Assembly: GCF_003270085.1 (NCBI RefSeq)
Contig: NZ_QFDQ01000054.1
Coordinates: 1-64,000 of the forward strand
Length of the DNA: 64,000 bases
Reading direction: 5' to 3'
Source of the DNA: Streptomyces triticisoli
Lineage (GTDB): Bacteria > Actinomycetota > Actinomycetes > Streptomycetales > Streptomycetaceae
In this document: piece after piece, positions 7,947 through 16,652 of the stretch
Layout of the letters: each line of letters starts with the position of its first letter
How positions within the stretch are numbered: position 1 is the stretch's first letter
The notes under the pieces: model-generated
Seen by the model: only the letters and a program-made list of their open reading frames with translations
The model's database searches: none
Told to the model about the DNA's origin: nothing
Program-made: the position numbers and the translations under genes

Positions 7947-8299
7947 CGGTGTTCCCCGTCCCTCTCGTGGTCGTCCTCCGGGACCAGGAGCCGGAGCCCG
8001 CGCCAACGTCCGTGGTCATGGGATGCGTCTACGGCTGTGACGAACCGTTACCCCCTGGCAGCAGTCCCTCAGGCCCTCCCCGGACGAACACATTACCGAA
8101 CGGTTCAGGTGTTCCACGCTGTTCCACGGACCCGGCCGATCCTCCCGTGGACGACCATCACGAACATGCGAGCAGGCGCGGTGATGCTCGCGGGCAAGAC
8201 GGTGGCGCCAGTGGGCCTCGAAGCCGGGTTGACGAGCAACGGTGCAGGTAAACATGGGAGTTGAGGACTCTGAGTATTGCCGTGTGTCATGCTTCGATC
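7947..8299. other. Intergenic stretch between divergent genes, no gene seen
   Basis: 353 bases without a convincing gene. It contains a direct repeat TGTTCCACG (8110-8118, 8120-8128) and an inverted pair GAACCGTT (8040-8047) / AACGGTTC (8099-8106), which could be regulator sites. It should carry the promoters of the broken ABC gene and the methyltransferase gene. Confidence 0.4.
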
Positions 8300-9103
8300 A
8301 TGACTGACCAAGACGACTGGGACAGACGACTGCAGACCGATCGGCCCCACTCGGCGCGCGTGTGGGACTACCTGCTCGGCGGAAAGAACCACTACCTGGT
8401 GGACAGCCAGGCCGGTGACCTGATCCTCCAGACCTTCCCCGAATTCGCGGCCATCGCCCGCGTGCAACGGGGCTTCCTGGTACGAGCGGTGCGGTTCCTG
8501 GCGCGTGACGCGGGGATCCGCCAGTTCCTCGACATCGGTACCGGGCTGCCCACCACCAACAACACCCACGAGGTCGCCCAGGGCATCGCGCCCGAGAGCA
8601 GGGTCGTCTACGTGGACAACGACCCCATCGTCCTCGCCCACGCCGACGCGTTGTTGCGCAGTACGCCTGAAGGCGTGTGCGCCTACCTCGACGCCGATGT
8701 GCGCGACCCGCGGAAGATCCTCGCCGAGGCGGCTCACACGCTGGACTTCGACCGGCCCATCGGCCTGATGCTGCTCAACATCATGGGGCAGCTCTCGGAC
8801 CAGGAGCAGCCCGAGCGCATCGTGGCCGAGCTGGTCGACGCCTTGCCACGGGGCAGCTACGTGGTCCTGAGTGACGGCACGGCCACCAACGAACAACTCG
8901 AGGCGGCCGTCGCGGCGTACAACGCGCAGTCCGTCAACACGTACCACCTGCGCTCGCCCGAGCGCATCGGGAGCTTTCTGCAGGGGCTGCGCCTGGTCGA
9001 ACCCGGCCTGGTCAGGTCCGCAGACTGGCGCCCGGACCCCGACACCGCGGACGTCACTCGCGAGCAGGGCCACGCCGTCGGGGCGGTGGGCCTGAAGGAG
9101 TAG
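8300..9103 (+). CDS. DUF574-family SAM-dependent methyltransferase
   Basis: 267 residues, Methyltransf_19/DUF574 family, expanded in streptomycetes. The diagnostic N-terminus is HSARVWDYLLGGKNHYLVD. The SAM-binding strand is FLDIGTGLPTTNNTHEVAQ, followed by VVYVDNDPIVLAHA and GLMLLNIMGQLSD. The substrate is unknown for the family. The ATG at 8300 is preferred. A TTG at 8261 would add 13 residues without similarity. No strong ribosome-binding site precedes either start. It stands alone between a decayed ABC gene and a decayed methyltransferase. Confidence 0.85.
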   Translation: MTDQDDWDRRLQTDRPHSARVWDYLLGGKNHYLVDSQAGDLILQTFPEFAAIARVQRGFLVRAVRFLARDAGIRQFLDIGTGLPTTNNTHEVAQGIAPESRVVYVDNDPIVLAHADALLRSTPEGVCAYLDADVRDPRKILAEAAHTLDFDRPIGLMLLNIMGQLSDQEQPERIVAELVDALPRGSYVVLSDGTATNEQLEAAVAAYNAQSVNTYHLRSPERIGSFLQGLRLVEPGLVRSADWRPDPDTADVTREQGHAVGAVGLKE

Positions 9104-9204
9104 GAGTTCCTCCCAGGCCGAACTCGCAGGGCCTGGGACCACCTGCTCATACGCCTACGTCCCGGATCGGACAGGTCGAGCGGGAGGCGGCGGCCGGGGA
9201 GACA

Positions 9205-9905
9205 GCGGCCGATCGGGCCCGGCCGGAGGTACTTTCCCCTCCGGCCACCTCCACCACTCCCGTGACCGTCGTCTCGATGACCGAAGACCTGGAGACGGCC
9301 GACGGGCACACGGTCCTGGAGACCGGAACCGGCACCGGCACCGGCTACTCCACCGCGCTCCTGTGCCACCGTCTCGGCGAGGACAACGTCACCACGGTCG
9401 AAGTGGCCCCCCAGGTCGCCGCCCGCGCGGACGCGGCCCCGGAAGAGGCCGGTTTCTCCACCTGGACGGTGACCGGCGACGGCCTCCTGGGCCACCCGGC
9501 CCGCGCGCCCTACGACCGGTTGATCGCCACCTGCGCCGTACGCCGCATCCCCTGCACATGGATCCGCCGGCTCAGCCCGGCGGCATCATCCTGGCGACGG
9601 TCGGCTCCTGGCCGTACGGCACCGGGCTCGCCAAGGTGACGGTGAACGAGGACGGAACCGCCGAGGGCCGCATCATCGCCCGCTCCTCCTTCATGCAGGT
9701 TCATGCAGGCCCGCTCCCAGACCGCGCCACCTTTGGCGGGCGACCTGTCGGCCCGCACCGCCTATGCGGACACCGAGCGCCCCGCCAGGGTCCCGCCGAC
9801 CCCGCTGGACGACTGGATGCCCGCCTTCCTCGCCCAACTCGCCGCGCCGGGCGCTCAGTTCATCCGCGCCACGGACAACGAGGGCGCACGGCTGCTGTAC
9901 CTCTC
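9205..9905 (+). pseudogene. Decayed PIMT-like methyltransferase (TgmC-like, graspetide maturation)
   Basis: Pieces of one protein-L-isoaspartate-O-methyltransferase-like protein lie in three frames. They are GHTVLETGTGTGTGYSTALL (SAM motif I), then QPGGIILATVGSWPYGTGLA, then ARSQTAPPLAGDLSARTAYA with DDWMPAFLAQLAAPGAQFI. The first shift is at about 9555-9575. The second is caused by an exact 10-base tandem duplication, TTCATGCAGG (9690-9699 and 9700-9709). Removing one copy restores the frame across SSFMQ-ARSQT. The C-terminal half resembles methyltransferases of ATP-grasp peptide-maturase systems. No precursor peptide or ATP-grasp gene remains. The sequence runs directly into transposase remnants. 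Confidence 0.6.
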
Positions 9906-9920
9906 CGAGGGACTCACCGG

Positions 9921-10254
9921 CCTTGCCCGACGCCGTCCACGACATCCGCGCTGCTCGCGAACACGGCATCGTCGACGCCCTCGCCGAGGCCGACATCACG
10001 AGCTGGGCAGCATCAAGGGCTACCGGGGTGCCGGCGGCACGGTCCGCACCCCGTGCCGGGGACGGTGGGAGACCCTGTCCACCGGTCAGCAGGCGGTGAA
10101 CCGGTCCCACGCGAAGATCCGCGCACTCGTCGAGCAGGCCATGGCCACCCTCAAGTCCTGGCGGCTCCTCCGCAGGCTCCGGTGTTCGACCACCTGGATC
10201 ACCAGCCTCGTCCAAGCCGTCCTCTGCCTTCATCCGGCCGGCTCAGACCGATGA
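9921..10254 (+). pseudogene. IS5-type transposase C-terminal remnant with frameshifts
   Basis: In one frame LPDAVHDIRAAREHGIVDAL (the VHD.TAAR DDE-region signature). In another, KGYRGAGGTVRTP, then AVNRSHAKIRALVEQAMATL and LRRLRCSTTWITSLVQAVL. Together these are the C-terminal half of an IS5-type transposase. The N-terminal half is missing, and the element fused to the methyltransferase remnant. Confidence 0.7.
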
Positions 10255-10759
10255 TGGAAAGCCCTCCTTCACTCGGACAAGGCGGAGAACCAGATTACGG
10301 ATCCGCTTCCTTCTGCATCTCGGAGGAATGGGATCGCGCAGACCGGGAAGGAGCTGCGGCCGGTCACATTTCCGCCAGGGCGCCATCCACCCTTTCTGCC
10401 GCGTTGCCGACGTGAAGTTCAAAGGGTGAAGGCATGCAGGGCGACGACCTTCGCGGCCAGCCCGGCGGACGACCTCGTCCCACCCGACGAAGTGACGAAA
10501 CTACAGGTCATGCGCCGAGAGTGGGGCTTGATGCCGACCTGTGGCCGCACGGCCGGACCAGCTGTCGCGGCCCGCACTTCCGACGGGCTAACGCCGCTGA
10601 TTGCGACAGCAAATTAGCGAAACTGAGCCAGTCCTGCTATGGTCAGAAGAAATCCGTCTCTCTGGACCGGTCGATACGTGCAGACTCTGACGACCGGATG
10701 GCTTCGCCCTGCCCGTAAGGGTGGGAGCGGGGTCGCATGGCGAAAATAAAGGGACATAC
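10255..10759. other. Non-coding stretch upstream of the tmm-like gene
   Basis: About 500 bases with no convincing gene on either strand. The part from about 10600 to 10760 is clearly less GC-rich than its surroundings. It ends in AAAATAAAGGGACATAC before the GTG start of the next gene, so it probably holds that gene's promoter. TTAGCG (10614) and TATGGT 18 bases later are a weak -35/-10 candidate. Short GC-rich hairpins occur at about 10705-10730. Confidence 0.35.
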
Positions 10760-12148
10760 GTGACGAACAGAAAAAGAGTGGCGATTGTCGGTGCCGGCCC
10801 CTCGGGCATGGCTCAGCTGCGGGCTTTTGAGACCGCAGCGCGTGCGGGGGCGGACATCCCCGAGATCGTCTGTTTTGAGAAACAGGCCGACTGGGGTGGC
10901 CAGTGGAACTTCACCTGGCGCACCGGACTCGACGAGTACGGCGAGCCCGTGCACTCGAGCATGTACCGCAATCTGTGGTCGAATGGGCCGAAGGAAGCGC
11001 TGGAGTTCGCTGATTACACCTTCGACGAGCACTTCGGTCGCGCCGTCTCCTCATACCCGCCGCGCACGGTTCTGTGGGACTACATCGCCGGCCGGCTGAA
11101 GAAGACGAACGTGCGCGATTTCATCCGTTTCCAGACCGTCGTGCGCTGGACGGAATACGACGCCGAGCGTGAGGTCTTCACGCTCACGGTCGAGAATCTC
11201 CCCACCGGAGAAACGACGACCGAGGAGTTCGACCATGTGATCGTCGCCAGCGGCCACTTCTCTTTCCCCAACATGCCGCACTTCCCTGGCATCGAGACCT
11301 TCCCCGGGTACATCACCCACGCGCACGACTTCCGCGGCGCGGAAGCCTTCAAGGGGCAGGACGTCCTCGTCGTCGGCTCCAGCTACTCGGCCGAGGACAT
11401 CGGCAGCCAGGCGTTCAAGATGGGCGCACGCTCGGTGACGGCGAGTTATCGTTCCACGCCGATGGGCTACGACTGGCCCGAGGGCTTCGAGGAACGCCCC
11501 GCCATCAAGCGCATCGAGGGCAACACGGTCCACTTCGCCGACGACACCTCGAAGCACATCGACGCCGTCATCCTGTGCACCGGCTACCTGCACAAGTACC
11601 CGTTCCTGCCCGACGAGCTCGCGCTGGCCTCCCCGAACAACGTGTACCCGGACGGCCTTTACCGCGGTGTCGTGTGGCAGGACAACCCGCGTCTGGCCTA
11701 CCTCGGCGCGCAGGACCAGTGGTTCACCTTCAACATGTTCGACGCGCAGGCCTGGTATGTACGCGACCTCATCCTGGGCCGCGCCGAGCTGCCGTCGGAG
11801 ACCGAACGCTCCGCGTCCATCGCCGAGTGGCGGGAACGTTTCGAGAAGATTTCCTCGGCCGCCGAAGAGGTCCGCTTCCAGGCCGACTACGTGCGTGATC
11901 TGCTGCGGCAGACGGACTACCCCGAGTTCGACCTCGACCAGGTCGTCGAGATCTTCCTCGCGTGGATGCGCGACAAGAAGGCCGACATCATGGGCTACCG
12001 CGACCGTGTCTACCGCTCGGTCATGACGGGAACCCTGGCCGCCGAGCACCACACACCGTGGCTCGAAGAACTCGACGACTCGATCGAGCGCTACCTCGCC
12101 GAAGCCCCCGCCAAGACCCTGCAGAGAAGGCTGAGAGCAGCGGCGTAA
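10760..12148 (+). CDS. tmm: Trimethylamine monooxygenase-like flavoprotein (Tmm)
   Basis: A 462-residue class B flavin monooxygenase of the FMO family. The FAD site is VAIVGAGPSGMAQLRAFE, followed by CFEKQADWGGQWNFTWRTGL. The NADPH site is VLVVGSSYSAEDIGSQAFK. Stretches such as EYGEPVHSSMYRNLWSNGPK and SVMTGT with HHTPW near the C-terminus match bacterial trimethylamine monooxygenase (TMA to TMA N-oxide, using NADPH and O2) better than generic FMOs, from recollection of the Methylocella enzyme. GTG 10760 is chosen because AAAGGGA precedes it and the Rossmann strand follows at once. It is monocistronic with a strong terminator. No TMAO demethylase or transporter is adjacent, so the pathway is incomplete here. 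Recent acquisition is plausible. Confidence 0.8.
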   Translation: MTNRKRVAIVGAGPSGMAQLRAFETAARAGADIPEIVCFEKQADWGGQWNFTWRTGLDEYGEPVHSSMYRNLWSNGPKEALEFADYTFDEHFGRAVSSYPPRTVLWDYIAGRLKKTNVRDFIRFQTVVRWTEYDAEREVFTLTVENLPTGETTTEEFDHVIVASGHFSFPNMPHFPGIETFPGYITHAHDFRGAEAFKGQDVLVVGSSYSAEDIGSQAFKMGARSVTASYRSTPMGYDWPEGFEERPAIKRIEGNTVHFADDTSKHIDAVILCTGYLHKYPFLPDELALASPNNVYPDGLYRGVVWQDNPRLAYLGAQDQWFTFNMFDAQAWYVRDLILGRAELPSETERSASIAEWRERFEKISSAAEEVRFQADYVRDLLRQTDYPEFDLDQVVEIFLAWMRDKKADIMGYRDRVYRSVMTGTLAAEHHTPWLEELDDSIERYLAEAPAKTLQRRLRAAA

Positions 12149-12175
12149 CTCCCCGAGGTCGGGGACGGACCTCAC

Positions 12176-12222
12176 TACGGTTCAGGGGCCCAGCAGCTCT
12201 CACTGCGGGCCCCTGAACCGTA
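12176..12222 (+). terminator. Strong terminator after the tmm-like gene
   Basis: Perfect 16-bp arms TACGGTTCAGGGGCCC (12176-12191) and GGGCCCCTGAACCGTA (12207-12222), with a 15-base loop, lie 27 bases after the stop. Confidence 0.85.
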
Positions 12223-12385
12223 TCCATGGGGTGGGCACAGCTGATGACCTACCGGAGGTTCCAGCAACGCGCAGGTTCGCCGATCGGCGGACAGGCGAAC
12301 ATCGCACTGATGGCCGGCCGACCCGGCCCCGTCACGTCTTCCAGACCGGTGGGGGACGAACTCTGTCGCCGATAACCTTCGTGAC

Positions 12386-12650
12386 GTGAGCAACTCGTAT
12401 ACGGGCTTTGACGATGCTGGAGTCGCGACGGCTGCGGCATGTGCCGGCGCGGACGTGGTGCGCACCCTGTACGGCCGGCGGCTCGCCCGCATCGACAAGG
12501 GAGCCGGGGACTTCGCCACCGCGGCCGATGTGGAGGCCGAGAAGGCGATCCTCGCCGTCATCCGCGCCGCGAGACCCGATGACGCCGTGCTCGGCGAGGA
12601 GGGCGGGCAGCAGGGCGCCGCGGAGGCCGCGCGCCAGTGGTTGGTGGACC
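12386..12650 (+). pseudogene. Inositol-monophosphatase-family gene, 5' part (split by a tnpB element)
   Basis: The first 88 codons of an IMPase-fold phosphatase: a GTG start (VSNSYTGFDDAGV), KGAGDFATAADVEAEKAIL (helix with the metal-site KGxxDxxTxxD motif) and DDAVLGEEGG (metal-binding Glu). It is interrupted after QWLVD plus the first base of the next Pro codon. It resumes in frame at 14255 with PLCGTLNYAAG, the expected second metal-binding D-P-x-x-G-T motif. Joined, the two parts give a 269-residue protein of normal length. IMPase-fold enzymes hydrolyse inositol phosphates, sugar bisphosphates or PAP. Which one is not decidable here. Confidence 0.85.
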
Positions 12651-12654
12651 GTTC

Positions 12655-14066
12655 CTAAAGGCTGAGCGGGAGTGAGTCCTGGTGCCAGGACTCGTGCTCA
12701 GCCGTGCGCCCCGAACGGTTGTGGGCACACTGGTCGCCCGCTTTCGCTCCGCGTCCGGCGCCGGCGGATCGTGTCCGTGGTCCGGGAAGGCGGGGGCGGG
12801 GTCCCTCACGCCCCGGGCCGCCCGATGCGGTCTGGACGGTCCGATGCCCCGCACGATCGCTCCGGTCGTGTGGGGGCGGTGCCGTCCGACGCCGGACCGG
12901 GTGTCCCAGGGCGCGTCGTCCGATCGCCACGGCGGCCGCATCGTGCCGCGTGGGCTTCCTGTTCTGGCTGGTGAGGGGTTTTTGCCAGTGCTGGGCGCCC
13001 CAGCGGCTGGTGTAGGCCGGATCGACCGCAACGACGGGCACGCCCAGCTCGGCGGCCATCGACACCAGCCGGGCCCGCAGCTTGGCGGTGGGCAGGCCGG
13101 AGAGCAGCTTGCGGAACCGCTTCCGCCTGCCGTGCTTCTCCCGGGTCTTCTCCATCGCGAAGTCGAGGTCCTCGATCGCCAGGGCCAGGCCGTGCCGCTT
13201 CGCCCAGTGCAGCAGGCGGATCAGGGCATGGCGCACCTGGGCGTCCCGGTGGCCCGCGGTGCCGGTCAGGGTGTAGTCGAACCGGCGGGGATCGCCGACG
13301 GGGTTGCCGTGGCGGTCCAGGCGCCAGGCGGCCAGGTGGTCGGCGTTCAGGTCCACCCCGGCCAGCCCACCCGCCCGGACCGCCTCCAGCGGCACCGCCT
13401 GCACCGGCGGGATCTGCCAGGCGGCGGTCACATACCAGCGGCCTCGGTCCGGGTCGTAGTGGATCCGGTAGGCCACCGCACGGCTCGCGGCGATCCGGTC
13501 GGCCCACTCCTCTTCCCGGTGGCGAAAGACGGCCCGGCCGGCGAGCACGTACCGGCCGTGGGGGGCGTTGGCCAGGTGGGCCAGCGGCGCCGGCAGCCGG
13601 ATGCTCACCTCCCGTGCAGCCGCCGGGACTTGGCGAACCACTCCCGGCGCGAGCGGTAGCCGCCCGGCGCCCCCTGGGAGCCCTTGGCCCCGAGGGGCTG
13701 CGCGAGCCGGTGCGTGATCGTCTCGATGCCTGCCTGGAGATTCTGCAGGTGGGCGAACTGCCCGCGCCGGGCCAAAGCCCACTGGTCGTGGGTGGCCTTG
13801 GTGATGCTGCCCGCCCACCGCGCGGACGACTGCCCCGTCAGCGCCCGCTTGCGCCGCGCCCACTGCTCGCCGTCGTGGGCCGGCCCGGCCGCGCAGCGCG
13901 CCTTCAGGTCGCCGGAGGCCAGCGAGCCGAGCAGAGCGCCGACCCGGCGCAGCACCGTCTCGTCCTGCCCGGTCAGCCCCTTCAGGCCGGCGCGGATCGC
14001 CACCCCGGACGGGCCGGACACCACGAACGGCGCCGCCACCTTCCGCAGCCCGCCCACACCCCCCAC
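12655..14066 (-). pseudogene. tnpB: TnpB-family RNA-guided nuclease gene, frameshifted with internal deletion
   Basis: The N-terminal part (14066-13605, about 153 codons) contains KGLTGQDETVLRRVGALLGS and ends YRSRREWFAKSRRL. The C-terminal part is in another frame, from EVSIRLPAPLAHLANAPHGR down to 12655. All three RuvC acidic positions are present: LAGVDLNADHLAAW (Asp), LALAIEDLDF (Glu) and TRHDAAAVAIGRRALG (Asp). No CxxC zinc ribbon is seen. From memory of related Streptomyces proteins, about 70-80 residues normally lie between the two parts, so a deletion plus frameshift at about 13610 is inferred. Intact TnpBs are omega-RNA-guided nucleases or repressors. Confidence 0.8.
12661..12702 (-). 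ncRNA. Nested hairpin at the tnpB 3' end (candidate element end / omega-RNA scaffold)
   Basis: An inner stem GAGTCCTGG (12674-12682) / CCAGGACTC (12685-12693) sits inside an outer pair GCTGAGC (12661-12667) / GCTCAGC (12696-12702). It lies within 10 bases of the element boundary at the 3' end of tnpB, where omega-RNA scaffolds and right-end hairpins of IS200/605/607 elements sit. By that logic the guide would be the phosphatase sequence just outside, read on the minus strand from 12650. Confidence 0.5.
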
Positions 14067-14254
14067 CCCCGCCCGACACCGAAGAACCCTTCACCGCACC
14101 CAACGACCACCCCGGTCAAAGGTCACGCATTCGAAACCAGAACTCCCGTCGTCCTGTCGCCTGCCGCCTCCCACCCCGCGCACCGCCACCGCGACGCTCA
14201 CTCATGCACACCAGAACACACTCAACCAGCGTCAACCGCCAGCAGTTCACAACC

Positions 14255-14799
14255 CCCTGTGCGGCACGCTGAACTACGCCGCCGGCAACATGCTCGTGGC
14301 CGTCAACGTGGCGCTGCGCGGCGGTGCGGCGGCGGTGGCCGACCCGTTCAGCGGCGAGGTCTTCTTCACCGACGGTGAGGCCGCCTGGGTGCGGCACGAC
14401 GGTGCCGACACCCGGCTGGCGCCCACGCCCGCGACCCGGCTCGTGGACGTCAACCTCGACCCGCCGTTCCCCAGCGCGCCCGGCTTCCGGGCCGTGGACC
14501 TGCTGGCCCACCCCGGGTTCGTCCAACGGTTCCGGGCCAGGGTGGTCTCCACGACCCTGGCGCTGGCCTGGGTCGCCGCCGGCAAGCGCGCCGCGTACGT
14601 CACCGACGGCGACGACTTCTCCGAGTGTGTGCATTTCGCGGCCGGCATCGCTCTGTGCCGGGCCGCCCGCTGCGTGGTCACCGGGATCGACGGCTCCCCG
14701 ATCGGACGGGCGGGCCGCGGACTTGTCGCCGCGGCCGACGACGAAACCCACCAGCTGCTGATGTCGATGATCGACAGCCGAAGCCGTCACCGCGTATGA
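14255..14799 (+). pseudogene. Inositol-monophosphatase-family gene, 3' part
   Basis: Continuation of the gene begun at 12386. It has (P)LCGTLNYAAGNMLVAVNVAL (metal motif), DPFSGEVFFTDGEAAWVRHD, TTLALAWVAAGKRAAYVTDG and FAAGIALCRAARCVVTGIDG (conserved C-terminal substrate region), ending at the natural stop. It has no start of its own. The coding sequence downstream of the insertion shows no further damage, consistent with a fairly recent insertion. Confidence 0.85.
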
Positions 14800-14867
14800 G
14801 AGATCGTCCCCGCGCCGGCCTCAACGGGGGCGGTGAGGTGACGGAGGAGGGGACCTGATGGGGCGCG

Positions 14868-15089
14868 GTGGAGATGAGCCGGGCGCGGGCTGTTGCGTTC
14901 GCGCAGCGGATCATGGACGCGGATGACGCCTCTGAGGAGGAGGTGGGCAACTGGCTGGACCTGCTCGACAGGGCCCTGGCATGTCCAGCCGGGCGTGTCA
15001 GCCACTTGATCTTCTAGCCGCCGGAGCGGGAACTCTCGGCAGATGAGGTGGTCGATCAGGCCTTGGCTGTCGGTCGGTCGCTTTGTGAG
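14868..15089 (+). pseudogene. Bacteriocin-immunity-like small protein with an internal TAG
   Basis: Reading from GTG 14868 gives SRARAVAFAQRIMDADDASE then NWLDLLDRALACPAGRVSHL and IF. A TAG follows at 15015-15017, after which PPERELSADEVVDQALA continues in the same frame. Streptomyces homologues of this colicin/pyocin-immunity-like family have Trp at this point (LIFWPP), so a TGG-to-TAG nonsense change probably broke the gene. No toxin gene is adjacent. Such orphan immunity genes are common relics of contact-dependent competition loci. Confidence 0.55.
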
Positions 15090-15256
15090 GGCCCTGTCCA
15101 TTTCCGGGTCCGAATGACGAGGACTGCGGTGGCAGTGGTGACCGGGAAGGTACAACCGCGTTTGCCGAAGCAGTCGACGGCGACTCGGCACTGGCCGGGC
15201 AGACCCGCCGCGTCACGACAGCGCACTGGGCGGCGGGCGTGATCCACCGCAGGCGG

Positions 15257-15333
15257 AAGTGGCGGATTTGGGCCAACCGCGGCCCGGGAAATGCCTGGTC
15301 ACGTCAGTGCGCGGTGGCCCAAATCCGCCACTT
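15257..15333. repeat. Hairpin repeat, copy 2
   Basis: AAGTGGCGGATTTGGGCCA (15257-15275) is the exact reverse complement of 15315-15333. The loop is closely similar to that of the copy at 225-303, and the orientation is the same. It lies 35 bases beyond the end of the DUF397 gene, so here it could also act as that gene's terminator. Confidence 0.85.
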
Positions 15334-15368
15334 GGCGTGAGCACTCGGCCTGCTCTGCTCCCGGCAGG

Positions 15369-15587
15369 TCAAGGGCGCTCGGGCCACCCTCGGCGCACCG
15401 CGCTCGTGAAGGCGTGCCACGCCGGGGAGGCGATGGTCGCGACGGAGGCGCCGCCGAGCTTGGTGTCACGTACGAGTACCTGCTCACCGGCGTGAGCGCA
15501 CTCGACGCATTCGCCTCCGGCGCCGTTGCTGTAGGACGACTTGACCCATGGGCCCGTGGTCTCTGTGCCGCTGTGGTCGATGTTCAT
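15369..15587 (-). CDS. DUF397 small protein
   Basis: 72 residues with the DUF397 signature: WVKSSYSNGAGGECVECAH, then VLVRDTKLGGASVATI and [18 protein letters not shown] precedes the ATG. The start overlaps the stop of the upstream XRE regulator (ATGA), so the two are translationally coupled. DUF397 proteins are partners of XRE/DUF5753 regulators. In the BldB/WhiJ-type systems the small protein modulates the regulator. Confidence 0.9.
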   Translation of the reverse strand: MNIDHSGTETTGPWVKSSYSNGAGGECVECAHAGEQVLVRDTKLGGASVATIASPAWHAFTSAVRRGWPERP

Positions 15588-16432
15588 CGTGCGTACTCCT
15601 TCACAACGCTTCTGATCAGCTGGGTCGTTCGTCGCGGGCTGAGGGCCGCTGCCCTCAACTCGTCGAACGCCCGCGTGTACTCGCGGACATGGGGTTCCTC
15701 TTCCAAGTACATGGCATCGGTGATGCCGTCCCGGTACACGATGTCCGGGTCCTCCGGGTCGGGGAAGCCCAACATGGTGAATGGTCCCGTGGTCGGGCAG
15801 GTGCCGGCGTCGAAGGGGAGTACCTGCAGGGTCACACTGGGCTGCTCCGCGGCCTCGAGTACGCGTTCCAGTTGTGCTCGCATCACCTCCCGGTCGCCGA
15901 CGACCCTGCGTACGGCCCCCTCGTTCACGATGAACCAGCAGTCCGGAGCACCGGGGGCGCTGAGCATCGACTGCCGCTCCAGCCGTACCTGCACCGCCCG
16001 ATCGATGTCCTCGGGAGACATGTACGAGCCGCACGTGTGGAGTTCGCGTGCGTAGGCAGCGGTCTGCACAAGGCCGGGCAGTACCTCGGACTGGTACTGG
16101 CGCAGCGTGGAAGCGTCCTGTTCGAGACCGATGTAGATCGAGAACCACTCGGGCACCCCCGATCCGTGGGCCTGCCACCAGCCGCGCGTCTTGGCCTGTC
16201 TGGCCAGGGACTTGAGGAACTCCCGCAACTCATCGCTGGTGCCGTAGAACCGGCACAACGCGTCGATGTCGGAAGGCTGGACCCGCCCGCTGCCGGTCTC
16301 CATCCGGTTGACCTTGGAACCGCTCCAGTCCAGGGCCGCCCCTACCTGTGCGCAGGTCAGGGCGTTCTTTTCCCGGAGCTTCTTCAACTCGATGGAGAGG
16401 CGACGGCGGCGTGCCGTCGGTGATCCGGCCAT
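15584..16432 (-). CDS. XRE-family regulator with DUF5753 ligand domain
   Basis: 282 residues. The N-terminal HTH (about 10-65) includes LREKNALTCAQVGAALDWSG and SKVNRMETG. The C-terminal DUF5753 domain (about 95-275) includes YIGLEQDASTLRQYQSEVLP and GLVQTAAYARELH. It is the WhiJ-like member of an XRE/DUF397/ATP-binding-protein triad, with the ATPase-type gene divergent at 16653. These triads influence development or antibiotic production in streptomycetes. The target here is unknown. Confidence 0.9.
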   Translation of the reverse strand: MAGSPTARRRRLSIELKKLREKNALTCAQVGAALDWSGSKVNRMETGSGRVQPSDIDALCRFYGTSDELREFLKSLARQAKTRGWWQAHGSGVPEWFSIYIGLEQDASTLRQYQSEVLPGLVQTAAYARELHTCGSYMSPEDIDRAVQVRLERQSMLSAPGAPDCWFIVNEGAVRRVVGDREVMRAQLERVLEAAEQPSVTLQVLPFDAGTCPTTGPFTMLGFPDPEDPDIVYRDGITDAMYLEEEPHVREYTRAFDELRAAALSPRRTTQLIRSVVKEYAR

Positions 16433-16652
16433 CTGGACCCCTTCATGTCGAAACAGCGTTCAGTCTCTGTGCCAAGGGCGACGGTCGCCAATCACCCGAA
16501 GGTGGGATTCTCTCTGTGCACATTGCACGACGGGATTCGCGCCGGCCATCCTGGCGAAGAAGGACGACCGATGTGGGCCGGCCGGAGATCCGGCGTCCGC
16601 ACGGACCGGCGAGCGACAGAGGGTTGGTTCCGAAGTGATCCCAGGTGCATGC

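Larger units (their letters stand above)
12651..14254 (-). mobile_element. tnpB-only insertion element (IS1341/IS607-like) inside the phosphatase gene
   Basis: 1604 bp separate the two in-frame halves of the phosphatase gene, so both ends are defined to within the C run at the junction. No target duplication is visible beyond this ambiguity, and the site is a GGGGG/CCCCC run, compatible with GG-targeting IS607-type or scarless IS200/IS605-type movement. The element encodes only a TnpB-family protein, on the minus strand. No TnpA, tyrosine (HUH) or serine transposase is present. It would depend on a transposase in trans and probably no longer moves, because tnpB is broken. Confidence 0.85.

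Noticed and set aside
8105-9142. 345-codon frame antisense to the DUF574 methyltransferase gene
   Set aside because: Shadow of the real gene. No domain or start signal.
11051-12175. Long frame antisense to the tmm-like gene
   Set aside because: Reverse-frame artefact. The flavoprotein motifs are on the plus strand.
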